From contig NZ_FODZ01000002.1 of NCBI RefSeq assembly GCF_900110505.1, positions 57,992 to 121,991 of the forward strand: a DNA stretch of 64,000 bases, in the 5' to 3' direction. This document shows positions 34,754-42,470 of this stretch, in pieces (position 1 is the stretch's first letter; each line of letters opens with the position of its first letter). The DNA is from Luteibacter sp. UNC138MFCol5.1. Its GTDB lineage: Bacteria > Pseudomonadota > Gammaproteobacteria > Xanthomonadales > Rhodanobacteraceae. Under the pieces are notes generated by a model that saw nothing but the letters and a program-made list of their open reading frames with translations, did not search any database and had not been told where the DNA came from. The position numbers were made by a program, and so were the translations under genes.

Positions 34754-35128
34754 TCAGCTGACCCGCTGCGGTCGGCTGGCCTCGTGCAGCGCGTCTTCCA
34801 GCTGCTGCGCGCTGTACGGCTTGCGGATGAGCGGCGCCCGGTACTTCGCGGGAATGTCCACCTGCATCGAACCCGTCGCGAGAATGAAGGGTATGCCGCG
34901 GCGCTGGAGCTCGTCGAGCGCGGGATATACCTTGACGCCCTGGAGATCGATGTCCACGACGGCGACGTCGCAACGCTCCACGTGCGCCAGCCGCAATGCC
35001 TCTTCGATGCACGTCGCGCACGCGGCGACGTCGTAGCCAAACCGCTCCTCCAGCATGTCCGCGAGCGCGGAGGCCAGTCCGGAATGATCCTCGAAAACGA
35101 TCGCGCGCGGCGCGGCTGATGTGTTCAT
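34754..35128 (-). CDS. Stand-alone CheY-like receiver protein
   Basis: This 124-residue single-domain response regulator shows AIVFEDHSGLASALADMLEERFGYDV and VAVVDIDLQGVKVYPALDEL, whose first Asp in DIDL is the likely phospho-acceptor. The switch Thr is in ILATGS and the Lys in LIRKPYSAQQLEDAL. It has no output domain, so it would act by protein contact or as a phosphate sink. No kinase is adjacent. A GTG 4 codons upstream is an alternative start. Two conserved acidic residues near the N-terminus are present as ED. Confidence 0.88.
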   Translation of the reverse strand: MNTSAAPRAIVFEDHSGLASALADMLEERFGYDVAACATCIEEALRLAHVERCDVAVVDIDLQGVKVYPALDELQRRGIPFILATGSMQVDIPAKYRAPLIRKPYSAQQLEDALHEASRPQRVS

Positions 35129-35288
35129 AGGTTCTGACACGAGGGAGGGGCGTAGTCCAACCTACTCCCGTTTCCACGCGACGACCAGATGCGGATTCGC
35201 TTTTCTGGGCGTTTCCTCACGAACGGGTGTTACATCGGCGAACCACTTGCCGTATTAGCACGATCCAAACGCGATTTCGTCATTTCGA

Positions 35289-37001
35289 TTACCAGAGCTC
35301 GTGCCGCCGCAGGGCGTCCACGAGCCGCGTCGCGGCGAAGCGGAGGAGCTTGCGCCGTGCATACGTATGCCATGCGAGCCAGGTCAGAATCTTGTCCTTC
35401 CATTTGTCGGTGGCCACGCGATACAGCGCGTCGAGACGCTTGCTGATGTCGGGCATGAGGGTCAGGGGATCGAGCGCCCCGCGCGGCCACACCGGCAGGC
35501 ATTCCTCGCGCGCCGCGCATGCGCAATCGCCGACAAGTGGGATCACGGGTGCATGCGTTTCGCCGTCGCGCTGGCGCAGGAAATGCGCCAGAGCAGGATC
35601 ACCGGCCCACGCCGCGACGATCGGATTGCTGGCCGGCACGAGGAAATGCTCCGAGAGGAAGCGTTGCGCGTTGCGCCGGCCAAGCAGGAAGTCGTGCCGC
35701 CGGTAGGCCTGCGCGAGGAAGCCGGCAAAACCGCCGAGCGCGCCGGCCGCGATCGCCCGTGCGCCCAGCCAGCGCGTATCGGCTTCGGCGGCGGGACGGA
35801 TCGGCGCGATGAGGAACCGACTGTAGACCGCGTCGTCCATTGCCAGCGCGATTTCCCTCGGCTTGAAGCGCGCCTGCTGCTTCCATGAGGCGAACAACGC
35901 GCTCAGGGCGCCGACGACGTTGATCGATGCCGCGAACTCCGGTCCGAGGTCGTCCGGCTCCGGAAAGGGGTCGACCATCAGAACGATGCGGTTGACCTGA
36001 TCGCCACGCCGCGGATTCCGGCCCAGCGTGCCGGCCAGCTCCGTGCGCGCGAGTTCGAACGGCTCGTTGTCCATCGCACCGCCGTCGACGCCGACGAACC
36101 GGTAGCTCGCCCCCATGTGCTCGCCCTCGTCCAGCTTCGGCTCGATCGGCACCACGCGCGACATGCCGTTCTCGTCGGGCACGACCACGCTGCGCTGCAT
36201 GTAGTCGCTCCAGCGCCGCTCGATCTCGCGGTAGCGCAGACCGCCGGGGAACGCCGACGACGCCAGCGCGGCGTTCATCATCGCGGTCCACCCACGGTCG
36301 GGCAGGCGTTTGGGATGCGCCACGTAGAGGTCGTCGGGATAGTGCCAGCGACGGTCGTACGCCCCCTGCCCCGTATCGACGGCGAAGCGCAGGTAGTCCT
36401 CGTGCGCGACCATGCCGTGTCCGGCGTCCGATCCCGTTCCCGCGAAGGGCACCTCGTAGGGCACGCCGCGCAGATTGGTGACGGTGAAGACCAGTTTCAG
36501 CGGGTTCGCGATGTACGGCCGGGTCGCCGACGCGGCTTCGAACCGCAGGGCGCGCTCGGCGACCGCGTCCAGGCATCGCGTGTCGAGCAGCGACGCGATG
36601 GGCAGGTCCTTGTCCAGATCGTCGGTGCCCAGGAACCCCTTGATGTCGACCCGGTTGACCCACGTGTCGTAGAACGGATTCCGGGCCGCCGTCGCGTCGT
36701 CGGTCGTCGCGTGGACATGCTCGAAGGCGTAAGGAAGCGCGATGGCGGAAAGCACCCCGTTGATGCTGCCCGCCGACGCGCCGGAGATGTCGCGCAGCAG
36801 CACGTCGTGCGACGGCACCGCCTCGCCGGCCCGCTTCGCCGCGTACCAGCGCTCCAGGGCCTCGTAGATGAAATCGAGGACGCCCGCGGCGTACGCGCCG
36901 CCGGACACCGCGCCGGCCAGGGCCAGGCCGAGCTCGAAGGTTCGCGGACGCGGCGGCGGCGTGATCTCGGGATGGCCAAGGGGAAGATCCGTATCCGGCA
37001 T
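35289..37001 (-). CDS. Patatin-like phospholipase
   Basis: This 570-residue protein has the patatin catalytic domain. The oxyanion-type stretch is LALAGAVSGGAYAAGVLDFIYEAL, the nucleophile is S76 in ISGASAGSING (GxSxG), and the catalytic Asp lies in FVGVDGGAMDNEPF (DGG). Helical C-terminal extensions with Trp and Arg follow. No signal peptide is present, which fits intracellular or type-III/V-exported patatins. The family hydrolyses phospholipid acyl esters. It is longer than minimal bacterial patatins (about 300 residues). Neighbouring genes give no clear clue to its role. Confidence 0.9.
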   Translation of the reverse strand: MPDTDLPLGHPEITPPPRPRTFELGLALAGAVSGGAYAAGVLDFIYEALERWYAAKRAGEAVPSHDVLLRDISGASAGSINGVLSAIALPYAFEHVHATTDDATAARNPFYDTWVNRVDIKGFLGTDDLDKDLPIASLLDTRCLDAVAERALRFEAASATRPYIANPLKLVFTVTNLRGVPYEVPFAGTGSDAGHGMVAHEDYLRFAVDTGQGAYDRRWHYPDDLYVAHPKRLPDRGWTAMMNAALASSAFPGGLRYREIERRWSDYMQRSVVVPDENGMSRVVPIEPKLDEGEHMGASYRFVGVDGGAMDNEPFELARTELAGTLGRNPRRGDQVNRIVLMVDPFPEPDDLGPEFAASINVVGALSALFASWKQQARFKPREIALAMDDAVYSRFLIAPIRPAAEADTRWLGARAIAAGALGGFAGFLAQAYRRHDFLLGRRNAQRFLSEHFLVPASNPIVAAWAGDPALAHFLRQRDGETHAPVIPLVGDCACAAREECLPVWPRGALDPLTLMPDISKRLDALYRVATDKWKDKILTWLAWHTYARRKLLRFAATRLVDALRRHELW

Positions 37002-37075
37002 GCGTCGCTCCGCCTCGCGTGTTCGGGCCGATTATGGACGACGACGTCGATACGGACCCCGACGTGCCGCACGCT

Positions 37076-37435
37076 TCAGCGGGCGAGCCATTGCGCGGCG
37101 AGTGCGAGGGCGGCGGGGAGCGCCTGCACGTACAGGATCTGGCGGCTCGCCGTCAGCGCACCCCAGAGCCCCGCCACGACCACGCATCCGAGGCCGTAGA
37201 AGACGAAGGCCGTGGCGAACGGTTCGCGCAGGACGAGGCCGAGCAGCAAGGCGACCACCAGGAACCCGTTGTAGAGGCCCTGGTTCGAGGCGAGCGCGGC
37301 GCTGTCGCTTGCGAACTGGGGCGTGATGCCGAAGACCTTCGGTCCTCGCGAGCGCCACAGGACCATCTCCAGCACGACGATGTAGAGGTGGATCAGGATG
37401 ACCAGGACGGTGAGCGCGGTGGCGGCTGGGTGCAC
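37076..37435 (-). CDS. DUF1304 family membrane protein
   Basis: This 119-residue protein has four membrane helices and the family motif HLYIVVLEMVLWRSRGPKVFGI in the first loop region, then SNQGLYNGFLVVALLLGL. DUF1304 proteins are small inner-membrane proteins of unknown function. It lies upstream of the patatin gene on the same strand with a 74-bp gap. Confidence 0.9.
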   Translation of the reverse strand: MHPAATALTVLVILIHLYIVVLEMVLWRSRGPKVFGITPQFASDSAALASNQGLYNGFLVVALLLGLVLREPFATAFVFYGLGCVVVAGLWGALTASRQILYVQALPAALALAAQWLAR

Positions 37436-37570
37436 GGGAGGCCTCTAGCGAAACGGAGCTGCGCGCAGGATAGCCGACGGCGCCCGAAGGCACCTCGGCC
37501 GCAACGCGGCATACTTGAGTATGTCGGATGGCCGATTGCGTGCAGACGGCGATGGCGCATTAATCGGCGA

Positions 37571-37858
37571 ATGCACAACGTCATGGCAGCCGAGGAGATC
37601 TCTCTGGAAGCCCTGGGACTGCTCCAGGCGCTGCTTCACCATGACTACGACGAAGCCCAGTTCCGGGCGAACCATGTCGCCCGACATGCCCTCGAGCACG
37701 ATCACGTTCGCGTCGCCGATGCCGCCGAGCGAATCGAGTACCTCCTCGCCAGCGGCTGCCCGAGTTCCCTCGAACTGCGGATTGCATTACGCTCACTGGC
37801 AACCTCGGTCGACCGCATGCAGGCAGCGGCCCTAAGGCGCGCCGGTCGATTGCTCTGA
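37571..37858 (+). CDS. Small helical hypothetical protein
   Basis: This 95-residue ORF is rich in Leu, Ala, Glu, Asp and His (EALGLLQALLHHDYDEAQF, then ADAAERIEYLLASG) and would be mostly alpha-helical and soluble. Two ATG starts (37571 and 37583) are possible; neither has a strong ribosome site. It sits 23 bp upstream of the UBP-type zinc-finger gene on the same strand, so the two may be co-transcribed. No family was recognised. Confidence 0.6.
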   Translation: MHNVMAAEEISLEALGLLQALLHHDYDEAQFRANHVARHALEHDHVRVADAAERIEYLLASGCPSSLELRIALRSLATSVDRMQAAALRRAGRLL

Positions 37859-37881
37859 CCGCGCCACCGTAGGATAAACCC

Positions 37882-38244
37882 ATGCAAGACAAACGCATCA
37901 AGGGCATCGACCCCGATGTCCCGCCGAGCGGCACCGGTTGTGTCGAATGCCTCGCCACGGGCAGCTGGTGGTTCCACCTTCGCCGTTGCGCGCAATGCGG
38001 CCACATCGGCTGCTGCGACGACTCGCTGAACAAGCACGCGACGAAGCATTACCACGAGACCGGACATCCGATCATCCAGAGCTTCGAACCCGGCGAAGCC
38101 TGGTTCTACAGCTACATCACCGAGGACATCGTCGACGGTCCTGAGCTCGCCCCGCCGCATAGCCATCCCGTCACGCAGCCGACGCCGGGGCCCGAAGGCA
38201 AGGTGCCACGGCGTTGGCAGTGGGTGCTGCAGAACGCGGGCTAG
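37882..38244 (+). CDS. UBP-type zinc-finger protein
   Basis: This 120-residue protein carries a ZnF-UBP domain. Cysteines and histidines lie in GCVECLATGSWWFHLRRCAQCGH, CCDDSLNKHATKH and YHETGHPI in the order expected for three zinc sites. In eukaryotes this fold binds the ubiquitin C-terminus; bacterial stand-alone versions are common and their ligand is unknown. A Pro-rich segment and WQWVLQ end follow. It is probably cytoplasmic. Confidence 0.9.
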   Translation: MQDKRIKGIDPDVPPSGTGCVECLATGSWWFHLRRCAQCGHIGCCDDSLNKHATKHYHETGHPIIQSFEPGEAWFYSYITEDIVDGPELAPPHSHPVTQPTPGPEGKVPRRWQWVLQNAG

Positions 38245-38263
38245 GCGCCTCGCCCTTCCGATC

Positions 38264-38388
38264 GCCTTGCCGTGGGCACCGGCTTTCGCCGGTGCGACGG
38301 TGAGGTAGCGTGTGGGCGCACGAAGAGGCGATCCCGCCCATATATCCTCATCGTCGCACCGGCGCACGCCGGTGCCTACGGCGAGGCG
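38264..38388. repeat. Inverted pair of CCGGCG...CGCCGG palindromes
   Basis: GCCGTGGGCACCGGCTTTCG at the left end and its near complement GCACCGGCGCACGCCGGTGC at the right flank a short centre. The family is the same as at 1-97 and 28977-29310. It lies between the zinc-finger stop and the tRNA terminator. Confidence 0.8.
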
Positions 38389-38408
38389 CTCGTACAAGCG
38401 ACCGCGCA

Positions 38409-38437
38409 CAAAAAAACCCGCTTTCGCGGGTTTCTTT
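38409..38437 (-). terminator. Intrinsic terminator downstream of tRNA-Leu
   Basis: Read on the minus strand, ACCCGC-GAAA-GCGGGT is followed by a long T run (A run at 38410-38416 on the plus strand). It ends the tpiA-secG-tRNA transcript or the tRNA unit. Confidence 0.88.
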
Positions 38438-38468
38438 GCGATCCGGTTGAGGTTGTCCGGATCTCTGT

Positions 38469-38553
38469 TGGTGCCCAAGGGGGGACTCGAACCCCCACGA
38501 CCTAAGCCGCTACCACCTCAAGGTAGTGCGTCTACCAATTCCGCCACCTGGGC
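38469..38553 (-). tRNA. tRNA-Leu (anticodon GAG)
   Basis: The 85-base minus-strand sequence folds as a class II tRNA. The acceptor stem GCCCAGG pairs with CTTGGGC (with the encoded CCA end), the D arm has GGTAGAC, the anticodon stem-loop is CTACCTTGAGGTGGTAG with GAG, a long variable arm follows, and the T loop is GGTTCGAGTCC. It is placed directly after secG, as in many gammaproteobacteria. Confidence 0.97.
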
Positions 38554-38578
38554 ATAACTTTTACTGCGTGTTGCGTTA

Positions 38579-39010
38579 TTACTTCTTGGCCGGTTCGGCG
38601 GGAGCCTGGGTGGCTTCCTGCTTCGCGGCCGGAACATCGTTGTTCGCTGCCGGGGCCGTAGCGGCGGGTGCCTGCGGCACGTCCGACGCGGCCGGGACCA
38701 CCGGTGCGTTGTTGGCGGGAGCGGCCGGCGTGGTAACGCCGGACATCACACCAAGATCCGCGGCCGGCTGGGGATTGCCCGTGCGACCGAGGTAAATGCC
38801 CATGCCGAGGCTGAGCAGGAAAAACAGGGTGGCCAGGACGGCCGTGGCACGCGTCATGAAGCTCGACGAACCACGCGCACCGAACACGGTGGCGGATGCA
38901 CCGCCGCCGAAACCCGAACCTGCCTCCGCACCGGCACCGCGCTGCATGAGGATCAGCACGATCATCGCCGCGGCGATCAGGATATAGAAAACGCTGAAGA
39001 GAATGAACAT
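38579..39010 (-). CDS. secG: Preprotein translocase subunit SecG
   Basis: This 143-residue inner-membrane protein has two helices (FILFSVFYILIAAAMIVLILM and TRATAVLATLFFLLSLGMGIYL) with the conserved QRGAGAEAGSGFGGGASATVFGARGSSSF loop between them. SecG assists SecYE in protein export. A C-terminal tail of about 60 residues is an Ala/Pro/Asn low-complexity extension beyond the typical 110-residue length. It follows tpiA by 26 bp and precedes tRNA-Leu. Confidence 0.95.
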   Translation of the reverse strand: MFILFSVFYILIAAAMIVLILMQRGAGAEAGSGFGGGASATVFGARGSSSFMTRATAVLATLFFLLSLGMGIYLGRTGNPQPAADLGVMSGVTTPAAPANNAPVVPAASDVPQAPAATAPAANNDVPAAKQEATQAPAEPAKK

Positions 39011-39036
39011 GTCTTCTTGGTTTGCCGTGTCGCGAA

Positions 39037-39813
39037 TTATCGACGCGCCGCGGCGCATATATCCAGGAAATCGTTGGCGAGTAAAGCCGCGCCGCCGATC
39101 AGTCCCCCGTCCACATCCGGCTGGGCGAAAAGTTCGGCCGCATTGGCCGGCTTGACGCTTCCGCCGTAAAGCACCCGGGTCAGGAGCGAGATATTAGCAT
39201 CCTTTTTTCCCAGTTGGCTACGGATGAACGCATGAATTTTCTGCGCCGTCTCCGGCGTGGCCGTCAGGCCCGTTCCGATGGCCCAGACGGGCTCGTACGC
39301 CACCACCGCGTCCCGGAACGGCTCGATGCCGTTGAGGTCCAGCACGGCGCCGAGCTGGCGGCCGATCACTTCCTCGGCGCGGCCGTCCTCGTGCTCTTCC
39401 TTCGTTTCGCCGACGCATACGATCGGGGTGAGGCCCGCCTTCAGCGCCGCCGCGAACTTGCGCGCGACGAGTTCGTCGGATTCGTGGTGGTACTGGCGCC
39501 GCTCGGAATGGCCGACGATGACCCAGCGGGCACCGACGTCACGCAGCATCTCGCCGGAGACCTCGCCGGTATAGGCGCCGGTGCCGACGTGCTCGGATAC
39601 GTCCTGCGCCCCGAAACCGAGGCCGCTGTCGTGGAATTTCGCCGCGAACTCACCGAGATGCGTCGTGGGCGGAAAGAGCACCACGTCCTCGCAGGCCAGC
39701 GCGCCGGCCTTCACGCGTTCGCCCACGCTCCGGGCGATTTCGTGCACCAGCGCGCTGCCGACGATACGGGAGCCATGCATCTTCCAGTTACCGGCGACCA
39801 GCATCTTGCGCAT
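39037..39813 (-). CDS. tpiA: Triosephosphate isomerase
   Basis: This 258-residue TIM-barrel enzyme interconverts glyceraldehyde-3-phosphate and dihydroxyacetone phosphate. N-terminal AGNWKMHGS, active-site His in VIVGHSERR and Glu in VAYEPVWAIGTG, and phosphate-binding GGSVKPANAAEL and GGLIGGAAL are all present. It is cytoplasmic and glycolytic. It heads the tpiA-secG-tRNA-Leu unit and is divergent from the mechanosensitive channel gene. Confidence 0.97.
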   Translation of the reverse strand: MRKMLVAGNWKMHGSRIVGSALVHEIARSVGERVKAGALACEDVVLFPPTTHLGEFAAKFHDSGLGFGAQDVSEHVGTGAYTGEVSGEMLRDVGARWVIVGHSERRQYHHESDELVARKFAAALKAGLTPIVCVGETKEEHEDGRAEEVIGRQLGAVLDLNGIEPFRDAVVAYEPVWAIGTGLTATPETAQKIHAFIRSQLGKKDANISLLTRVLYGGSVKPANAAELFAQPDVDGGLIGGAALLANDFLDICAAARR

Positions 39814-39973
39814 GTGGGCTTCCAGGCGTGACGAAAGGGGCGGCAGGATAACGGGCGGCTACGCGCCGGCAAAGCTGCATTGCCGCAACACGGGCCAGCA
39901 CGCGCCGTTCACCGAGGGTACCGCATACCTCCGGGCAATTGACCGGATCGGAACCGGCTTCGATCATCACGCC

Positions 39974-42388
39974 ATGCGCATCCTACGAATCTTCTTCATC
40001 GCCCTCCTCCTCGCCGGCACCGGCGGCGCCTTCGCACAGGCGGACGACGCCAGCCCCGCCCAGCAGATCGACGACCTGCGCGGTCAGCTCGACCAGGTCG
40101 AAAAGACCATGAAGGACGAGCACATCGAAGACAGCACGATCGACGACCTGCGCGGCAAATCGACCGGCATCGCCAGCGACGCGCAGAAGCTGTCCAGCTC
40201 GCTGCAGCAGGGTCGCGACGCCGCCAAGGCCCGCCTCGACCAGCTGGGTCCCGCGCCCGCCGCCGGCACGAAGGAAGCCCCCGAACTCGCCGCCGCGCGC
40301 AAGGACGCCCAAAAGGCGTTCGACGCCGTCGACGCGCAGGTGAAGCAGGCGGACGCGATCGCGCTCGAAGCGCAGCAGACGGCGAACCAGCTGGCCGAAC
40401 TGCGGCGCACGCGTTTCCAGGAAACCATTTCGCGACGCACGAACTCTCCGCTCTCGCGCCCGTTCTGGTCGGAGCCGGCCGCGGCCTTCCCGCGCGATTC
40501 CGCCAACCTGCGCGCGTTCGCCGATGGCGTGAAGCAGGACATCGCCGAGAGCTGGACCGCGGGCAACCGCGTCGCGCTGATCACCTGCGTGCTGCTCGGC
40601 CTGCTGCTGATGACCGGTGTGCGGCTTTACATCGAACACCGCGTCCGCCAGCTCACGGCGAACCGCATGCCGCCGGGGCGCCTGCGCCGCTCGGCGTTGA
40701 TCCTCGGCATCGCGCTCACCTCGACGCTGACCACCGGCCTCGGCACGCAGCTCATCTATCTGGGCCTCAACTGGAACGAGACCTTCAGCTCCGACACCGA
40801 CGAGGTGGTGCGCGCGCTGGTGCGCCTGGTGTTCTTCGGCGCATTCATCGCGGGCCTGGGCCGCGCGCTGCTCTCGCCGAAGCGGCCGTCGTGGCGCCTT
40901 CCCGCGATCCCCGACGAGACCGCGGACGCGCTGCGCCGCTTCCCGATGGCGATCTCGCTGTCCGTCGTCCTGTTCGTGTTCCTGCGCGAGCTCAACCGCG
41001 CCATCGGCACGAGTCTTTCTATCACCGTCGTCACGACGAGCCTGCAGGCCGTCGTGTTCACGACGCTCACCGCCTTCGCGCTGCTTCGCCTCGGCCGCAC
41101 GCACCATCACGACACGGACGGCACGCCGCCGGCGCCCCGCCCCATCTGGGCGAGCCTGTTCATCGCGGCGGCATGGATCGCGATCGCCGCGTCGTGGATC
41201 GGCCTGCTCACCGGTTTCATCGCCTTCGCCGCGTTCATCGCCGGCCAGGTCGTGTGGACGGCCATCGTGATCGCCTCCACCTACCTCGCCATGCGCCTCG
41301 TCGACGATCTCTTCGAGACGCTACTCTCCGAGAAGGGTCCGATGAGCGCGCGGGCGCAGGCGGTGTTCGGCACGCATCCGAAGCTGCTCGACCAGGCCGG
41401 CGTGCTGCTTTCCGGCATCGTGCGCCTGGGCCTGTTCCTGTTCGGCCTGACGGCCGTCGTCTCGGGTTTCGGCGCGGGCGCGTCGGACATCCTCGCGCTG
41501 GGCGGCAAGCTGCAGTCGCTGAAGATCTACAACGTGGAGCTGAAGCCGAGCCAGATCCTGACCTCGATCGCGCTGTTCTTCCTCGGCCTGCTCGCCGTCC
41601 GCGTCGTCAAGAACTGGATGTCGGAGCAGTACCTGCCGCGCACGAACCTCGATCCGGGCATGCGCAGTTCGCTGACCACCCTGCTCGGCTACGTCGGCAT
41701 CGTGATCGTGGTGGCCATCGCCCTGCTGGCGATGGGCCTGTCGGTGCAGAACGTGGCATGGGTCGCGTCGGCGCTGTCGGTCGGCATCGGCTTCGGTCTT
41801 CAGGCGATCGTGCAGAACTTCATCTCCGGCCTGATCCTCCTCGCCGAGCGCCCGGTAAAAGTGGGCGACTGGGTGGTGCTCGACGACGCCGAAGGCGACA
41901 TCCGCCGGATCAACGTGCGCGCGACCGAAATCCAGGTATCCGACCGCTCGACGATCATCGTGCCGAACTCTTCGTTCATCACGAAGCCGGTGCGCAACAT
42001 GACGATGGCCAACCCGCAGGGCCGTGTCCTGATCAAGCTGCCGATGCCGCTGGATTGCGATCCCGTGGACGTGCGCCAGCACATGCTCGACGCCATGCAG
42101 GGCCATGCGTCCGTGCAGCCCACGCCCGCGCCGTCCGTCACGCTCGACAACATCGATCGCGCCGCGATGACGTTCGCGGCGACGTGCTACGTCGGCAGCC
42201 CGCGCGATGTCGGCAACGTGAAGAGCGACCTGCTGTTCGACATCATCGCGCGCCTGCGCGCCGCCGACATTCCGCTGCTGCGTCCGCAGGACCTCGTGTT
42301 GAGGTCCGGCGGCAACATGGGCGACATGATCGGGCCGACGGGTGCGGGCGCGCCGAAGGCGTCGACGGATCCCGATCCGTCGGCGTGA
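39974..42388 (+). CDS. DUF3772-MscS mechanosensitive ion channel
   Basis: This 804-residue precursor has a signal peptide MRILRIFFIALLLAGTGGAFA, then a periplasmic coiled-coil DUF3772 region (about 25-170; repeated DDLRG and AAKARLDQ motifs) and roughly ten membrane helices. A C-terminal MscS pore and beta domain shows ASALSVGIGFGLQAIVQNFISGLILL and GDWVVLDDAEGDIRRINVRATEIQ with VPNSSFITKPVRN. It probably opens under membrane tension to release solutes during osmotic downshock, like MscK and YbdG relatives. The ATG is the only start that gives a signal peptide. A GTAG-type repeat follows. Confidence 0.92.
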   Translation: MRILRIFFIALLLAGTGGAFAQADDASPAQQIDDLRGQLDQVEKTMKDEHIEDSTIDDLRGKSTGIASDAQKLSSSLQQGRDAAKARLDQLGPAPAAGTKEAPELAAARKDAQKAFDAVDAQVKQADAIALEAQQTANQLAELRRTRFQETISRRTNSPLSRPFWSEPAAAFPRDSANLRAFADGVKQDIAESWTAGNRVALITCVLLGLLLMTGVRLYIEHRVRQLTANRMPPGRLRRSALILGIALTSTLTTGLGTQLIYLGLNWNETFSSDTDEVVRALVRLVFFGAFIAGLGRALLSPKRPSWRLPAIPDETADALRRFPMAISLSVVLFVFLRELNRAIGTSLSITVVTTSLQAVVFTTLTAFALLRLGRTHHHDTDGTPPAPRPIWASLFIAAAWIAIAASWIGLLTGFIAFAAFIAGQVVWTAIVIASTYLAMRLVDDLFETLLSEKGPMSARAQAVFGTHPKLLDQAGVLLSGIVRLGLFLFGLTAVVSGFGAGASDILALGGKLQSLKIYNVELKPSQILTSIALFFLGLLAVRVVKNWMSEQYLPRTNLDPGMRSSLTTLLGYVGIVIVVAIALLAMGLSVQNVAWVASALSVGIGFGLQAIVQNFISGLILLAERPVKVGDWVVLDDAEGDIRRINVRATEIQVSDRSTIIVPNSSFITKPVRNMTMANPQGRVLIKLPMPLDCDPVDVRQHMLDAMQGHASVQPTPAPSVTLDNIDRAAMTFAATCYVGSPRDVGNVKSDLLFDIIARLRAADIPLLRPQDLVLRSGGNMGDMIGPTGAGAPKASTDPDPSA

Positions 42389-42402
42389 CGCTCGTCGCTT
42401 TC

Positions 42403-42470
42403 GTAGGAGCGGACCTGGCCGCGATGGGTGCTTGCGGCGAGCACCCCATCGCGCCCGGGTGCGCTCCTAC
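42403..42470. repeat. GTAGGAGCGC-type palindromic repeat overlapping a stop codon
   Basis: The left arm GTAGGAGCGGACCTGGCCGC begins at 42403 and the complementary right arm ends at 42470. The centre differs from the copy at 20887, but the arms match that variant. The last bases provide the TAG stop (42467-42469) of the minus-strand serine hydrolase gene. Confidence 0.86.

Noticed and set aside
35232-35258. GCCGATGT on the minus strand resembling a FliA -10 element ahead of the CheY-like gene
   Set aside because: The -35 position reads CTAATACG, a poor match to TAAAGTTT, so there is too little support.
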